DNA from: Desulfobulbaceae bacterium UBA5611
GTDB taxonomy: Bacteria > Desulfobacterota > Desulfobulbia > Desulfobulbales > Desulfocapsaceae
NCBI GenBank assembly: GCA_002424635.1
Contig: DIKT01000036.1
Coordinates: 32,585 to 58,606 of the forward strand
Length of the DNA stretch: 26,022 nt
Direction: 5' to 3'
Part shown: positions 15,943-24,094 of the stretch, in pieces
Numbering within the stretch: the first letter of the stretch is position 1
How the letters are laid out: each line of letters starts with the position of its first letter
Made by a program: the position numbers and the translations under genes
The notes under the pieces: model-generated
What the model saw: only the letters and a program-made list of their open reading frames with translations
Told to the model about the DNA's origin: nothing
Database searches by the model: none

Positions 15943-16731
15943 GTGGATCTCCAGCTTATTCCTATTGATCAATTTCAAAGTTTTTTAGTCTGTTTGGCCA
16001 GAGTAGCAGGCTTTATCGGCGCCATCCCGGTCTATTTTGGTACTCAAACTCCGGCCAGAATAAAGGCGGCTATGGTTTTTACCATCTCGCTGCTGCTCTT
16101 CCCTATCCTCTCTCTTGATCTGCCGACCGTCAGCTTTAATCCGGTTGCCTTTCTATTGCTCATCATCAATGAGACTATTCTTGGGCTGCTTATTGGTCTT
16201 ATGTCTCGGCTGGTATTTACCGCCATTGAATTTGGGGGCACAATCATAGGTTACCAGATGGGTTTTGCCGCTGCTAATGTCTTTGACCCCCAGCACCAGA
16301 GCCAGATCTCCTTGATTTCCCAGTTTCAGAATGTCTTTGCCATCCTCATCTTCCTGGCAATAGACGGTCATCATCTTTTTATCAAGATCGCCGCCAGATC
16401 TTACCAGCTACTGCCTCCAGGCAATCTTAATCTATCGGGCGAGGCCATCCCTTTTCTTATGGAACTTACCTCCAGAATGTTTGAGTTAGGCCTCCAGTTC
16501 AGTGCTCCGGTGCTCGTGGTCCTGCTGCTCTCTGGACTGATTCTCGGCATCCTGGCCCGGGTTTTTCCCCAACTTAATGTCTTTCTTCTCTCCTTTCCTC
16601 TTAATATCGGCATCTCGTTTATTGTCATTGCTTTGACTCTTGACATGATCACCAGTTTATTAAGACGAGAATTTGACGCACTCGGGGAGCGGATTATTAC
16701 TATCCTTGAATATTTGCGCGTCGGTTTTTAA
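15943..16731 (+). CDS. fliR: Flagellar type III export gate protein FliR
   Basis: FliR completes the FliP5-FliQ4-FliR1 export core. The 262-residue product starts at GTG 15943 and has the FliR N-terminus FLVCLARVAGFIGAIPVYF, several hydrophobic segments, and the conserved block GGTIIGYQMGFAAANVFDP (about 102-120). The later FSAPVLVVLLLSGLILGILARVFPQLNVF segment (about 186-214) is also strongly FliR-like. The nearest ribosome site, AGGAC, overlaps the fliQ stop at 15922-15924 and is rather far from the start. The gene ends 93 bases before flhB, a stretch that holds two small hairpins and a T run. Confidence 0.96.
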   Translation: MDLQLIPIDQFQSFLVCLARVAGFIGAIPVYFGTQTPARIKAAMVFTISLLLFPILSLDLPTVSFNPVAFLLLIINETILGLLIGLMSRLVFTAIEFGGTIIGYQMGFAAANVFDPQHQSQISLISQFQNVFAILIFLAIDGHHLFIKIAARSYQLLPPGNLNLSGEAIPFLMELTSRMFELGLQFSAPVLVVLLLSGLILGILARVFPQLNVFLLSFPLNIGISFIVIALTLDMITSLLRREFDALGERIITILEYLRVGF

Positions 16732-16761
16732 AGCCTCGTGAGGCTAGTTGCCCAACTTTTT
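16732..16761 (+). other. Paired small hairpins with T run between fliR and flhB
   Basis: Immediately after the fliR stop, AGCCTC-GT-GAGGCT (16732-16745) is a perfect six-base inverted repeat with a very small loop. It is followed by AGTT-GCCC-AACT (16746-16757) and a run of five T residues. The second hairpin plus T run resembles a weak intrinsic terminator or attenuator that could reduce transcription into flhB and flhA. The stems are short and the loop of the first is tight, so this may be chance. Confidence 0.3.
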
Positions 16762-16824
16762 ATTGTGCCTACAGCTCAGCCAGACTGGCGTTTATTCACC
16801 CAAATTCAATATAAATAATAATTC

Positions 16825-17892
16825 ATGGCCGAAGAAGCCCCTACCGGGGGAGAACGCACAGAAGACCCTACCGCGAAACGGCGAGAAGATTTCCGCCAGA
16901 AAGGTCAGGTGGCTCAGAGCAAAGAGGTTACGACCGCCGCCCTCTTCACTCTGGTCCTGCTCTTCTGGTTTTTTTATATGCCCTATTTCTGGGATGGGCT
17001 GACAACCCTGGTAAGCTCTATCTGGAGATCCATCTGGGAATTTCAAGGCACACCGTCTGAAATAATGGGTCTATTTATTCATATTATCAAAGAAATAGTT
17101 CTCCTGCTGACTCCTTTATTCCTGCTCGTTTTGATCATCGGCTTTTTCTCCAGTTTTTTTCAGTTTGGCTGGCTCCTGACTGCCAAGCCTCTCATTCCTG
17201 ATTTCAGCAAACTCGACCCTATAAAGGGTATGGGCCGGATATTTTCCAAACGCTCCCTGGTCGAAAGCGTCAAGTCCATTGCCAAGGTCACCCTTATCGG
17301 CTGGATTGCCTTCTCTACTGTCCTGACCAAATTCAACGAAGCATTAACCCTGGTCGATACCAGTGCTTACGCCACTATGATTTTTCTGGCCGATACGGCC
17401 AGTCTTATTCTGGCCAAGGTCTGTGCCCTGCTTATCTTTTTGGCTTTCATTGATTTTCTCTATGTCCGCTGGGAGATGGAAGAAAAATTAAAAATGACCA
17501 AACAGGAACAAAAGGAGGAATTTAAAGAAAGCGAGGGTGACCCCCATATCAAGGCCCAGATCAGAGCTCTTCAACAACAGATGGCCAGAAAAAGGATGAT
17601 GGCGGAAGTCCCCAAGGCAGATGCGGTTATCACCAACCCAACCCATTATGCGGTAGCCATAAAATATGACCCTGCCAAAATGGCGGCTCCTGTTGTCATT
17701 GCCAAAGGTGCTGATTTTGTGGCTATGCGTATCCGCGAGATTGCCAGAGAAAACAAAATCCCTTTAGTCGAAAATCCTCCCGTGGCCCGGTTATTGCATA
17801 AACTAGATCTGGGCGCCGCCATCCCGGAAGAGATGTTCAAGGCGGTGGCTGAGATTCTGGCCCATATTTATTCGCTCAAAGGCAAGCAATAA
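16825..17892 (+). CDS. flhB: Flagellar export substrate-specificity switch protein FlhB
   Basis: FlhB closes around the FliPQR gate and switches export from rod/hook to filament proteins after autocleavage. The 355-residue product begins with the typical EDPTAKRREDFRQKGQVAQS motif (about 13-32). Four membrane segments follow between about 35 and 215, then a charged cytoplasmic linker and the cytoplasmic domain. The autocleavage motif NPTH is intact at residues 271-274, with cleavage expected between Asn271 and Pro272. The downstream blocks HYAVAIKYDP, GAPVVIAKGAD-like and NPPVARLLHK are also conserved. The ATG at 16825 has no strong ribosome site. FliK encoded upstream should be its partner. 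Confidence 0.97.
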   Translation: MAEEAPTGGERTEDPTAKRREDFRQKGQVAQSKEVTTAALFTLVLLFWFFYMPYFWDGLTTLVSSIWRSIWEFQGTPSEIMGLFIHIIKEIVLLLTPLFLLVLIIGFFSSFFQFGWLLTAKPLIPDFSKLDPIKGMGRIFSKRSLVESVKSIAKVTLIGWIAFSTVLTKFNEALTLVDTSAYATMIFLADTASLILAKVCALLIFLAFIDFLYVRWEMEEKLKMTKQEQKEEFKESEGDPHIKAQIRALQQQMARKRMMAEVPKADAVITNPTHYAVAIKYDPAKMAAPVVIAKGADFVAMRIREIARENKIPLVENPPVARLLHKLDLGAAIPEEMFKAVAEILAHIYSLKGKQ

Positions 17893-18010
17893 ATTCACAG
17901 TGTTCGGGGTGCAATATTTCCAGGTTCTATTACCGGAGTATCAGCATGAATCTTAATAATACAATCCGGCAATCGACCTGAGAAGTTAATAAAGGGATCC
18001 AATACCTAAA

Positions 18011-20107
18011 ATGGAACTGACGGAAAAACGACAGATCTGGAGCGGCATGCAATGGAAGGAGCTGTTGCTGCGCACTGACATCATGGCTGCCGTAGCTATG
18101 GTCTCAATCCTGATGATCATGATTATACCTCTGCCGGCGATTCTGCTCGATCTCTTTCTGTCGATGAATATCACCATTGCCCTGCTGATCCTGGTCATCA
18201 GTTTGTATACAGTCAAGGCTACCGATTTTTCGATCTTTCCAGCCATCCTGCTGGCCACTACCCTGTTTCGACTGGCCCTGAATGTGGCATCCACCCGACT
18301 GATCCTCATGCGGGGCGACGAAGGCCCTGGCGCCGCCGGCGCGGTCATTGAATCCTTCGGCCAGTTTGTGGTCGGCGGTAATTATGTGGTCGGAATGGTG
18401 ATCTTTGCCATCCTGGTTCTGATCAATTTCATGGTTATCACCAAAGGTGCCGGTCGCGTCGCTGAGGTGGCCGCCAGATTTACCCTCGATGCCATGCCCG
18501 GTAAGCAGATGGCCATTGATGCCGATCTCAATGCCGGCCTCATCAATGAAGCCGATGCCCGCAAAAGACGGGAGCAGATCGGTGCTGAGGCCAGCTTTCA
18601 TGGAGCCATGGATGGTGCCTCCAAGTTCGTCAAGGGCGATGCTATTGCCGGTATCATCATCACCCTCATCAACATTGGAGCCGGCTTTATCATTGGCGTG
18701 CTGCAGAAAGGCATGCCTATTGCCGAGGCCGCCGCCAACTATACCATCCTTACCGTCGGTGATGGTCTGGTGGGCCAGATTCCGGCCCTCATCATCTCCA
18801 CCTCCGCCGGTCTGCTGGTCACCAGATCATCGGGAGACAGCAACTTTGGCGCCGATATCAAGACCCAGTTCAGCCGCTATTCCATTGCCCTGTGGCTGGT
18901 ATCAGGCCTGCTCCTGCTTTTTGCTCTTATTCCGGGCTTTCCTTTTGTTCCTTTTATGCTCTTGGCAATATCCCTGGCCCTTATGGCCTGGCAACTGGAT
19001 AAGCATAAACGGCAAGCCGAAGAAGTGGTGACCGATAAACCTAAAGAAGCAGCCCTGCCGGTGGCCGAAAACTATGAAGAGATGCTCAATGTTGACCTGC
19101 TGGAGCTGGAGGTAGGATACGGTCTGATTCCCTTTGTTGATTCAGCCCAGAACGGCGAACTGCTGACCCGCATTCAATCAATCCGCAAACAATTTGCCAT
19201 GAATAATGGCTTTATCGTCCCTCCTGTTCATATCAAGGACAATCTGCAGCTCAACCCCAACCAGTATACCCTGGCGCTTAAAGGCATCCAGATCGCCAAG
19301 GCGGAGATGCTGCCCGGTCATTATATGGCCATGGATCCAGGCATGGTTACGGAAACGATCAAGGGTATCGCGACCACCGAGCCTGCCTTCGGCCTGCCGG
19401 CCATCTGGATTACCGAAGACAAAAAAGAAAGAGCCCAGATTGCCGGTTATACCGTGGTCGACTGCACTACGGTGATGGCCACCCATATCAGCGAGATTAT
19501 TAAACAGCATGGTCATGAACTGATTGGTCGTCAGGAGGTGCAGAATCTGCTGGACAATCTGGCCAAGACCTATCCGAAACTGGTGGAAGAGCTGGTCCCC
19601 GGCATCCTGTCACTGGGCACTATCATGCGTATCCTGCAGAATCTGCTGGCTGAAGGGGTCTCCATCCGCGACCTGCGCACCATTCTGGAAACCATGGCCG
19701 ACTGGGGACCGGTAACCCGAGACCCGGACGTCCTCACTGAATATGTCCGGCATGCCCTGGCCCGTACTATCAGTAACGGTCTGGCCACCGATGGAATCAT
19801 TCCGCTGATCACCCTGACCAAACCGGTGGAAGACGTCATCAGTAAATCGATTCAGCATAAAGAGTCAGGCAGTTATCTGGCCATAGATCCGCAGATGGCC
19901 CAGATTATTCTCGATTCCATAGGCCGGACTATCGGTCTGTTTGCCGGCGGTCAGCAGCCCGCCCTGCTCACTGCCCCCCAGATTCGGCCGCATGTCCGTA
20001 AGCTGACCGAACGTTATTATCCGTCGCTCATCGTTCTTTCGCACAATGAGATTACCCCGAACCTGAAAGTTCGTTCCCTTGGCAGCGTGACTCTCGATGC
20101 AAGTTAA
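18011..20107 (+). CDS. flhA: Flagellar export gate protein FlhA
   Basis: FlhA is the nonameric export-gate platform that receives chaperone-substrate complexes and helps use proton motive force. The 698-residue product has about eight membrane segments in the first 330 residues. The FHIPEP-family signature region RFTLDAMPGKQMAIDADLNA plus the following NEADARKRR lies at about 155-190. The cytoplasmic ring-forming domain occupies about 350-698 and includes LELEVGYGLIPFVD. Length is standard. The ATG is preceded by AAGGGA at 17992-17997, and 118 bases separate it from flhB without an obvious promoter. Its 3' end overlaps flhF by 11 bases. Confidence 0.98.
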   Translation: MELTEKRQIWSGMQWKELLLRTDIMAAVAMVSILMIMIIPLPAILLDLFLSMNITIALLILVISLYTVKATDFSIFPAILLATTLFRLALNVASTRLILMRGDEGPGAAGAVIESFGQFVVGGNYVVGMVIFAILVLINFMVITKGAGRVAEVAARFTLDAMPGKQMAIDADLNAGLINEADARKRREQIGAEASFHGAMDGASKFVKGDAIAGIIITLINIGAGFIIGVLQKGMPIAEAAANYTILTVGDGLVGQIPALIISTSAGLLVTRSSGDSNFGADIKTQFSRYSIALWLVSGLLLLFALIPGFPFVPFMLLAISLALMAWQLDKHKRQAEEVVTDKPKEAALPVAENYEEMLNVDLLELEVGYGLIPFVDSAQNGELLTRIQSIRKQFAMNNGFIVPPVHIKDNLQLNPNQYTLALKGIQIAKAEMLPGHYMAMDPGMVTETIKGIATTEPAFGLPAIWITEDKKERAQIAGYTVVDCTTVMATHISEIIKQHGHELIGRQEVQNLLDNLAKTYPKLVEELVPGILSLGTIMRILQNLLAEGVSIRDLRTILETMADWGPVTRDPDVLTEYVRHALARTISNGLATDGIIPLITLTKPVEDVISKSIQHKESGSYLAIDPQMAQIILDSIGRTIGLFAGGQQPALLTAPQIRPHVRKLTERYYPSLIVLSHNEITPNLKVRSLGSVTLDAS

Positions 20108-21443
20108 AATCTTTGAATCAACTGATATGGCCGCCGGCCTTAAACTGGTCAAGGACTCTCTGGGACCTGACGCCCTGATCCTGTCTACCCGCACTATCCG
20201 TAACGGCAAACTCGGTATCCTAGGCAAACCGACCCTGGAGATCACCGCCGCGGTCGATTCATCCTGGCCTGAGATAAACCCGCCAAACCCTGCCCCGGTT
20301 TCAATATTTAAACAGCCCTCAAAAAGACTTCTGTCACAATGGTCCGACCATAGTGCCGGACTGCCCAAAAAGCCATCCAGAACGGAGCAGGCCCTGACTT
20401 ATGATTCTTTGTTTCGTCTGCACCAGGAACCCGAGGAACAACAATCTCCTCACCGGCCACCGTCATTAACCAGAGAAATGCCCGGGGAAAGGTCAAACGA
20501 ACTGGATGAGCTGAAAGAAATGGTGAAAAAACTGGGCCAGGAGATGTCTCGTCTGGGAACGGTCCAGCACCAAGGATCTCTACCTGCACAGTCGCCGCCC
20601 AGTGCACCTCCGGCGGTGAACCTGGCTGAGGAGCATAATAATAAAAAACATCTCATCACCATGCTGATGGCCCAGGGCATCAGCGAGCTATCAGCCAAAG
20701 AGATCCATGCTGCTATCAATGAACTGCTGCCGACCGAGGATCAAGGGACCGATCTTCCGAGCCGGACAGTTGTGCTGAAAGAGGTCATTTCTGATCTGCT
20801 GCAGGTGGCCTCGCCCAATTTTACAGCAACCAAAACCCAGCGTCGCCTTGCCCTGGTTGGGCCCACCGGCGTAGGCAAAACCACCACTCTGGCCAAGATT
20901 GCCGCTTTCTATCTGAGCAATTTTTCCAGCTCAATGGCCTTGATTACTATCGATACCTATCGAATTGCCGCCGTCGAACAACTCAAGGTCTACGGCTCGA
21001 TCATGAATCTGCCGGTAGAGGTCGTGATCAGTCCGGAACAATTGGAACAGGCCTTGCTACGGCATTATGATAAAGATCTCATCCTGATTGATACTGCCGG
21101 CCGGAGTCCGCGGGATACCCTTTGCATCGAAGAGCTGGCCGGCTTTCTCCGGGCTGATCTGGGCATTGACAAGCACCTGGTCCTGTCGGCGACAACCAGA
21201 AGAGAAGAACTGTTCGAAGCCATCAGACGATTTGGTGGTCTGGGCCTTGACAACATCATCATTACCAAGACAGATGAATGCGCAACTCTAGGAGTGATGC
21301 TCGACATCCAGATGCTTGATAAAGATAACAAGATCCCCTTCTCTTACATTACCAATGGCCAGCGGGTCCCGGAAGACCTGATGATCGCCAGCAAAGAAAT
21401 CGTGACCGAGCTGATAATGACCCCTACAGGGAACAATTCATGA
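20097..21443 (+). CDS. flhF: Flagellar SRP-type GTPase FlhF
   Basis: FlhF is an SRP54-like GTPase that recruits early flagellar parts to the correct cell site, often a pole. The 448-residue product has the short basic N-terminus (MQVKIFESTDMAAGLKLVKD), a variable linker (about 60-170), the N domain and the GTPase G domain. The nucleotide motifs are intact: G1 GPTGVGKTT at residues 255-263, the DTYRIAAVEQLKVY segment, G3 DTAGR at 332-336, and G4 TKTDE at 390-394. The start lies inside the end of flhA (11-base overlap), implying translational coupling. It overlaps flhG by the ATGA arrangement. Confidence 0.98.
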   Translation: MQVKIFESTDMAAGLKLVKDSLGPDALILSTRTIRNGKLGILGKPTLEITAAVDSSWPEINPPNPAPVSIFKQPSKRLLSQWSDHSAGLPKKPSRTEQALTYDSLFRLHQEPEEQQSPHRPPSLTREMPGERSNELDELKEMVKKLGQEMSRLGTVQHQGSLPAQSPPSAPPAVNLAEEHNNKKHLITMLMAQGISELSAKEIHAAINELLPTEDQGTDLPSRTVVLKEVISDLLQVASPNFTATKTQRRLALVGPTGVGKTTTLAKIAAFYLSNFSSSMALITIDTYRIAAVEQLKVYGSIMNLPVEVVISPEQLEQALLRHYDKDLILIDTAGRSPRDTLCIEELAGFLRADLGIDKHLVLSATTRREELFEAIRRFGGLGLDNIIITKTDECATLGVMLDIQMLDKDNKIPFSYITNGQRVPEDLMIASKEIVTELIMTPTGNNS

Positions 21444-22345
21444 ACACCATTGATCAAGAAATGACAGACCAGGCAACAACACTTCGCTCCTTAAGAGCCT
21501 CCTCCGATCCATCTACCGATAGCGGTAAGGACAGAGCCACCCGGGTCTATTCCATTACCAGCGGTAAAGGCGGCGTCGGCAAGACGGCAGTTACCGCCAA
21601 TACGGCCGTCGCCTTATCTAAAATGGGCAAAAAAGTCCTGATCCTTGACGCTGATCTAGGACTGGCCAATATCGATGTCGTCTTTGGTCTGGCTCCTAAA
21701 TATAATCTGAATCATTTTTTTGCCGGTGAGCAGGAACTGAGTGCTATCCTGGTGGAAGGTCCCAGCGGTGTCAAAATTCTGCCAGCCGGTTCAGGCGTCC
21801 AGAATTTCACCCGCCTTGATTCCCTCCAGAAGCAGCGACTCCTCGATGGTCTTGATCTCATGCATAATGATTTTGACTTTGTCCTGATTGATACTGAGGC
21901 CGGTATTTCTGAAAACGTTACCTATTTCAATACCGCCGCCCAGGAGATCCTGGTAGTTACCACCCCTGATCCCACTGCCATCACCGATGCCTATGCCCTG
22001 ATGAAACTGCTCTCCACTCAATACCATGAAAAACGCTTTAATCTGGTGGTCAACCAGGTGCAGAATGATGAAGAGGCCCTTGATGTCTATCGCAAGCTGA
22101 CCATGGTCTCCAATCGCTATCTTGACATCTCCATTGATTTTCTGGGTTCGATCCCTGCTGATCGTCAAATGATTGACGCCATCAGGAAGCAGCGGGTCAT
22201 TGTCGACCTCTACCCGGCGTCCCGGATCACCAACGCCTTTAACCTGCTGGCCGGTACTTTATGTTCTGAACAGATCACCTGCGAACCTAAAGGCGGTATC
22301 CAGTTTTTCTGGAAGAGAATCCTTGATTTTGGTGGCCGCAATTGA
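21440..22345 (+). CDS. flhG: Flagellar number regulator FlhG (MinD/ParA-type ATPase, FleN/YlxH)
   Basis: FlhG is a MinD-like ATPase that limits flagellar number and stimulates the FlhF GTPase. The 301-residue product has the N-terminal FlhF-activating motif DQAxxLR as DQATTLR at residues 10-16. The deviant Walker A box SGKGGVGKT lies at 41-49 with the signature Lys43. A LILDADLGLANIDVVFGL segment follows, and the C-terminal membrane-targeting region is short. The ATG overlaps the flhF stop (ATGA) and has AGGGA at 21428-21432. A partner FlhF directly upstream and FliA downstream is the classical arrangement in polar flagellates. Confidence 0.97.
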   Translation: MNTIDQEMTDQATTLRSLRASSDPSTDSGKDRATRVYSITSGKGGVGKTAVTANTAVALSKMGKKVLILDADLGLANIDVVFGLAPKYNLNHFFAGEQELSAILVEGPSGVKILPAGSGVQNFTRLDSLQKQRLLDGLDLMHNDFDFVLIDTEAGISENVTYFNTAAQEILVVTTPDPTAITDAYALMKLLSTQYHEKRFNLVVNQVQNDEEALDVYRKLTMVSNRYLDISIDFLGSIPADRQMIDAIRKQRVIVDLYPASRITNAFNLLAGTLCSEQITCEPKGGIQFFWKRILDFGGRN

Positions 22346-22347
22346 CC

Positions 22348-23088
22348 ATGGTCTACATGAACACCCCACCTCTGCAGGATCATTCCGCCTTGATCAGAAA
22401 TAACCTCTATCTGGTCGATATTCTGGTCGGCAGAATGGTCACCCAGGTACCGGCCTTCATGAACAGGGATGACATGCGCAGTGCCGGTATGCTGGGACTG
22501 ATCGATGCCACCAATAAATTTGATCCCAGCAAGAATATCCTGTTCAAGACCTTTGCTGAATACCGGATCCGGGGGGCAATCCTGGATGAGATGCGTAAGC
22601 TTGACTGGTTTTCCCGTTCCTTGCGGGAAAAACAAAACAAACTCAGCCGCACCATGATCAAGCTGGAACGCAAGCTGGGCAGGTCTCCTGAGGAAGAAGA
22701 GATGGCCAGAGATATGGAGGTCAGTCTGGAAGAATATCAGCAGATATTGGGCGAGGTTGGTCATCTCGGCTGTGTCAGTCTCAATGAAACCTTTAATGAC
22801 TCTGGAGATGGAGCTTCTTTTCTTGATTGCCTTGCCGATTCAAGAGCCAACAGTTCTCCAGCTGACCGATTAGAAAACGAAGAACTGACCAAAACTTTGG
22901 CAAGTATTTTGCAAGAGCTATCAGAGAAGGAACGGCTGGTTATCTCTCTCTACTATTATGAGGAATTAACGCAGAAAGAAATTGCTGATGTCCTTGAAGT
23001 CTCAGAAGGGAGAATTTCCCAGCTCCATAGTCAGGCTCTGCTCAAATTGAAAACAAAAGTACAGATGAAGAACGGCAGCCGGGAATAA
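22348..23088 (+). CDS. fliA: Flagellar RNA polymerase sigma factor FliA (sigma-28)
   Basis: FliA directs transcription of late flagellar and chemotaxis genes and is normally held by FlgM until the hook is complete. From ATG 22348 the product is 246 residues; a TTG at 22342 and ATG 22357 are alternatives. Region 2 (about 25-95) includes DDMRSAGMLGLIDATNKFDP and FAEYRIRGAILDEMRKLDWF. Region 3 carries the LGRSPEEEEMARDMEVSLEE segment. Region 4 (about 185-235) has LSEKERLVISLYYYEELTQK and then the HTH with EVSEGRISQLHSQALLKL. It begins three bases after flhG ends. No FlgM gene is visible in the window. Confidence 0.97.
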   Translation: MVYMNTPPLQDHSALIRNNLYLVDILVGRMVTQVPAFMNRDDMRSAGMLGLIDATNKFDPSKNILFKTFAEYRIRGAILDEMRKLDWFSRSLREKQNKLSRTMIKLERKLGRSPEEEEMARDMEVSLEEYQQILGEVGHLGCVSLNETFNDSGDGASFLDCLADSRANSSPADRLENEELTKTLASILQELSEKERLVISLYYYEELTQKEIADVLEVSEGRISQLHSQALLKLKTKVQMKNGSRE

Positions 23089-23136
23089 AGAACAACGGGT
23101 TTACTCCATACTTTTAATTTTGCAGCATTCACAACC

Positions 23137-23784
23137 ATGGCCAACTCTATCTACATATTGCTGATCAGCCTATTATTTTGCACAGCCGCCACTGTGTTAG
23201 CTATTATGTTGAAGCGGTCAAATAATATTAAAGACCTGATGCTCAGTGAGATGAAGGCCACCCTGGAGAGCTTGCATCATAATGATGCAACATCAGATGA
23301 AGCGACGACCAACTTCTTTGACGACAATCTCCGCACAGCAACACTGACTACAAGGCTTCAGCAACCCCGTCTCAGCATGCAGCAGGGCGGGTATTCTCCT
23401 GCCACTCCCGAACGTTACCACTATATTCGCTTAATGGTGGAGAAAGGGATAAGTGTCCAGGAAATTGCCGACATGCTATGCATGTCCCTGTATGAGACCA
23501 ATCAATTGGTCACCTTGATCAGGGTGGCTGATCTTCAAACGAAAGACAACGACCAGCCCCTGCCATCAACTGCCAAGACAGCTGCAAAAGATATTAATGG
23601 TGTTGGTCAAAAAAACGCGACCAGACCGGGTATGTCCAAGCAGAAGAGTTTGGCCGGGTCAACGACAATAGTCAAGAAATCCGTCAAATTTGCCAGGTGG
23701 CTCAAAGGACGGACCACTACTCTTTACATCCGCAAGCAAAGTGGCCGGGAACCTCCGCCCCAACCCTTGCCCGGCTATATATAA
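23137..23784 (+). CDS. Membrane-anchored protein with HTH-like segment, SwrB/DUF2802-like position
   Basis: The 215-residue product has one N-terminal membrane helix (about 4-24) and a polar, probably disordered linker (about 30-90). A short HTH-like segment follows at about 93-130 (YHYIRLMVEKGISVQEIADM and MSLYETNQLVTLI). The C-terminal tail is basic and ends with a proline-rich stretch. Similar membrane-plus-HTH proteins occur next to fliA/sigD in other flagellar clusters, notably SwrB directly after sigD in Bacillus subtilis, which promotes export-gate assembly, and DUF2802 proteins of proteobacteria. The family assignment is by architecture and position, not recognised sequence identity. 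The start ATG has no clear ribosome site. Confidence 0.7.
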   Translation: MANSIYILLISLLFCTAATVLAIMLKRSNNIKDLMLSEMKATLESLHHNDATSDEATTNFFDDNLRTATLTTRLQQPRLSMQQGGYSPATPERYHYIRLMVEKGISVQEIADMLCMSLYETNQLVTLIRVADLQTKDNDQPLPSTAKTAAKDINGVGQKNATRPGMSKQKSLAGSTTIVKKSVKFARWLKGRTTTLYIRKQSGREPPPQPLPGYI

Positions 23785-23821
23785 GCTTATGCCTTACACC
23801 ATGATCCGGCTCTTTTCAGCT

Positions 23822-23848
23822 TAAGAAAGCAGTCAACTCTGTCGATAA
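23822..23848 (+). promoter_or_regulatory. Candidate FliA (sigma-28) promoter for flgF-flgG-flgA
   Basis: TAAGAAAG (23822-23829), an 11-base spacer and GTCGATAA (23841-23848) match the sigma-28 pattern TAAAGTTT-N11-GCCGATAA. The -10 has seven of eight consensus bases, the -35 keeps TAA in its TAAA core, and the spacing is exact. It lies 38 bases after the preceding stop and about 245 bases before flgF, in the correct direction. It would place flgF, flgG and flgA under the sigma factor encoded just upstream. Confidence 0.5.
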
Positions 23849-23964
23849 AGCAGGAACAAAGTAAAGCATAGGCCTGCAGGATGTTGATCTCGTAACAGTC
23901 ATCAATAGAATGACGAGGTACAAAGGCAAGGTACGCACAAAATCCTGAGGAAGGAGGCCGCTCT

Positions 23965-24054
23965 TTGATATCTATGAAGCGACCGTTTTTGGGCGGCCAA
24001 GCACAATGTCTTCTGGCTACGGCGCATGAAAAAGAATGCAGCAGCATAACGTAG
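23965..24054 (+). CDS. Possible 29-residue leader peptide (unproven)
   Basis: A TTG at 23965 is preceded at a seven-base spacing by an unusually strong purine-rich ribosome site, GAGGAAGGAGG (23947-23957). The frame encodes 29 residues beginning MISMKRPFLGGQAQ and ends at TAG 24054, 40 bases before flgF. An in-frame ATG at 23974 is an alternative start. I do not recognise the peptide. It could be a translated leader between the sigma-28-like promoter and flgF, or the purine run could be coincidental. Only the ribosome site argues for it. Confidence 0.2.
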   Translation: MISMKRPFLGGQAQCLLATAHEKECSSIT

Positions 24055-24094
24055 TTGCGATAACATCAACCTTTATCCCTTTGCTGAGATCTTT

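Larger units (their letters stand above)
23785..24094. other. 310-bp gap without a confident gene, upstream of flgF
   Basis: This is the longest stretch without a confident gene in the window. It contains a well-spaced sigma-28-like promoter (23822-23848), a strong purine-rich ribosome site (23947-23957) feeding a 29-codon frame (23965-24054), and a cysteine-rich antisense frame of 86 codons (23787-24047) that I do not accept as a gene. No tRNA, repeat array or strong terminator stem is evident. A ten-base palindrome ATAAGCTTAT lies at the end of the preceding gene. Confidence 0.6.

Noticed and set aside
18447..19031. 194-codon + strand frame inside flhA
   Set aside because: It is in another frame of a fully conserved gene and is rich in Ser/Pro/Trp, typical of an off-frame translation.
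22210..22764. 184-codon minus-strand frame across flhG and fliA
   Set aside because: Antisense to two conserved genes with no supporting motif.
23787..24047. 86-codon minus-strand frame filling almost all of the gap before flgF
   Set aside because: The product is cysteine-rich without a recognisable motif, has no ribosome site near its ATG, and would oppose the surrounding operon. It fits the gap neatly, but that alone is weak; conservation would be needed to accept it.
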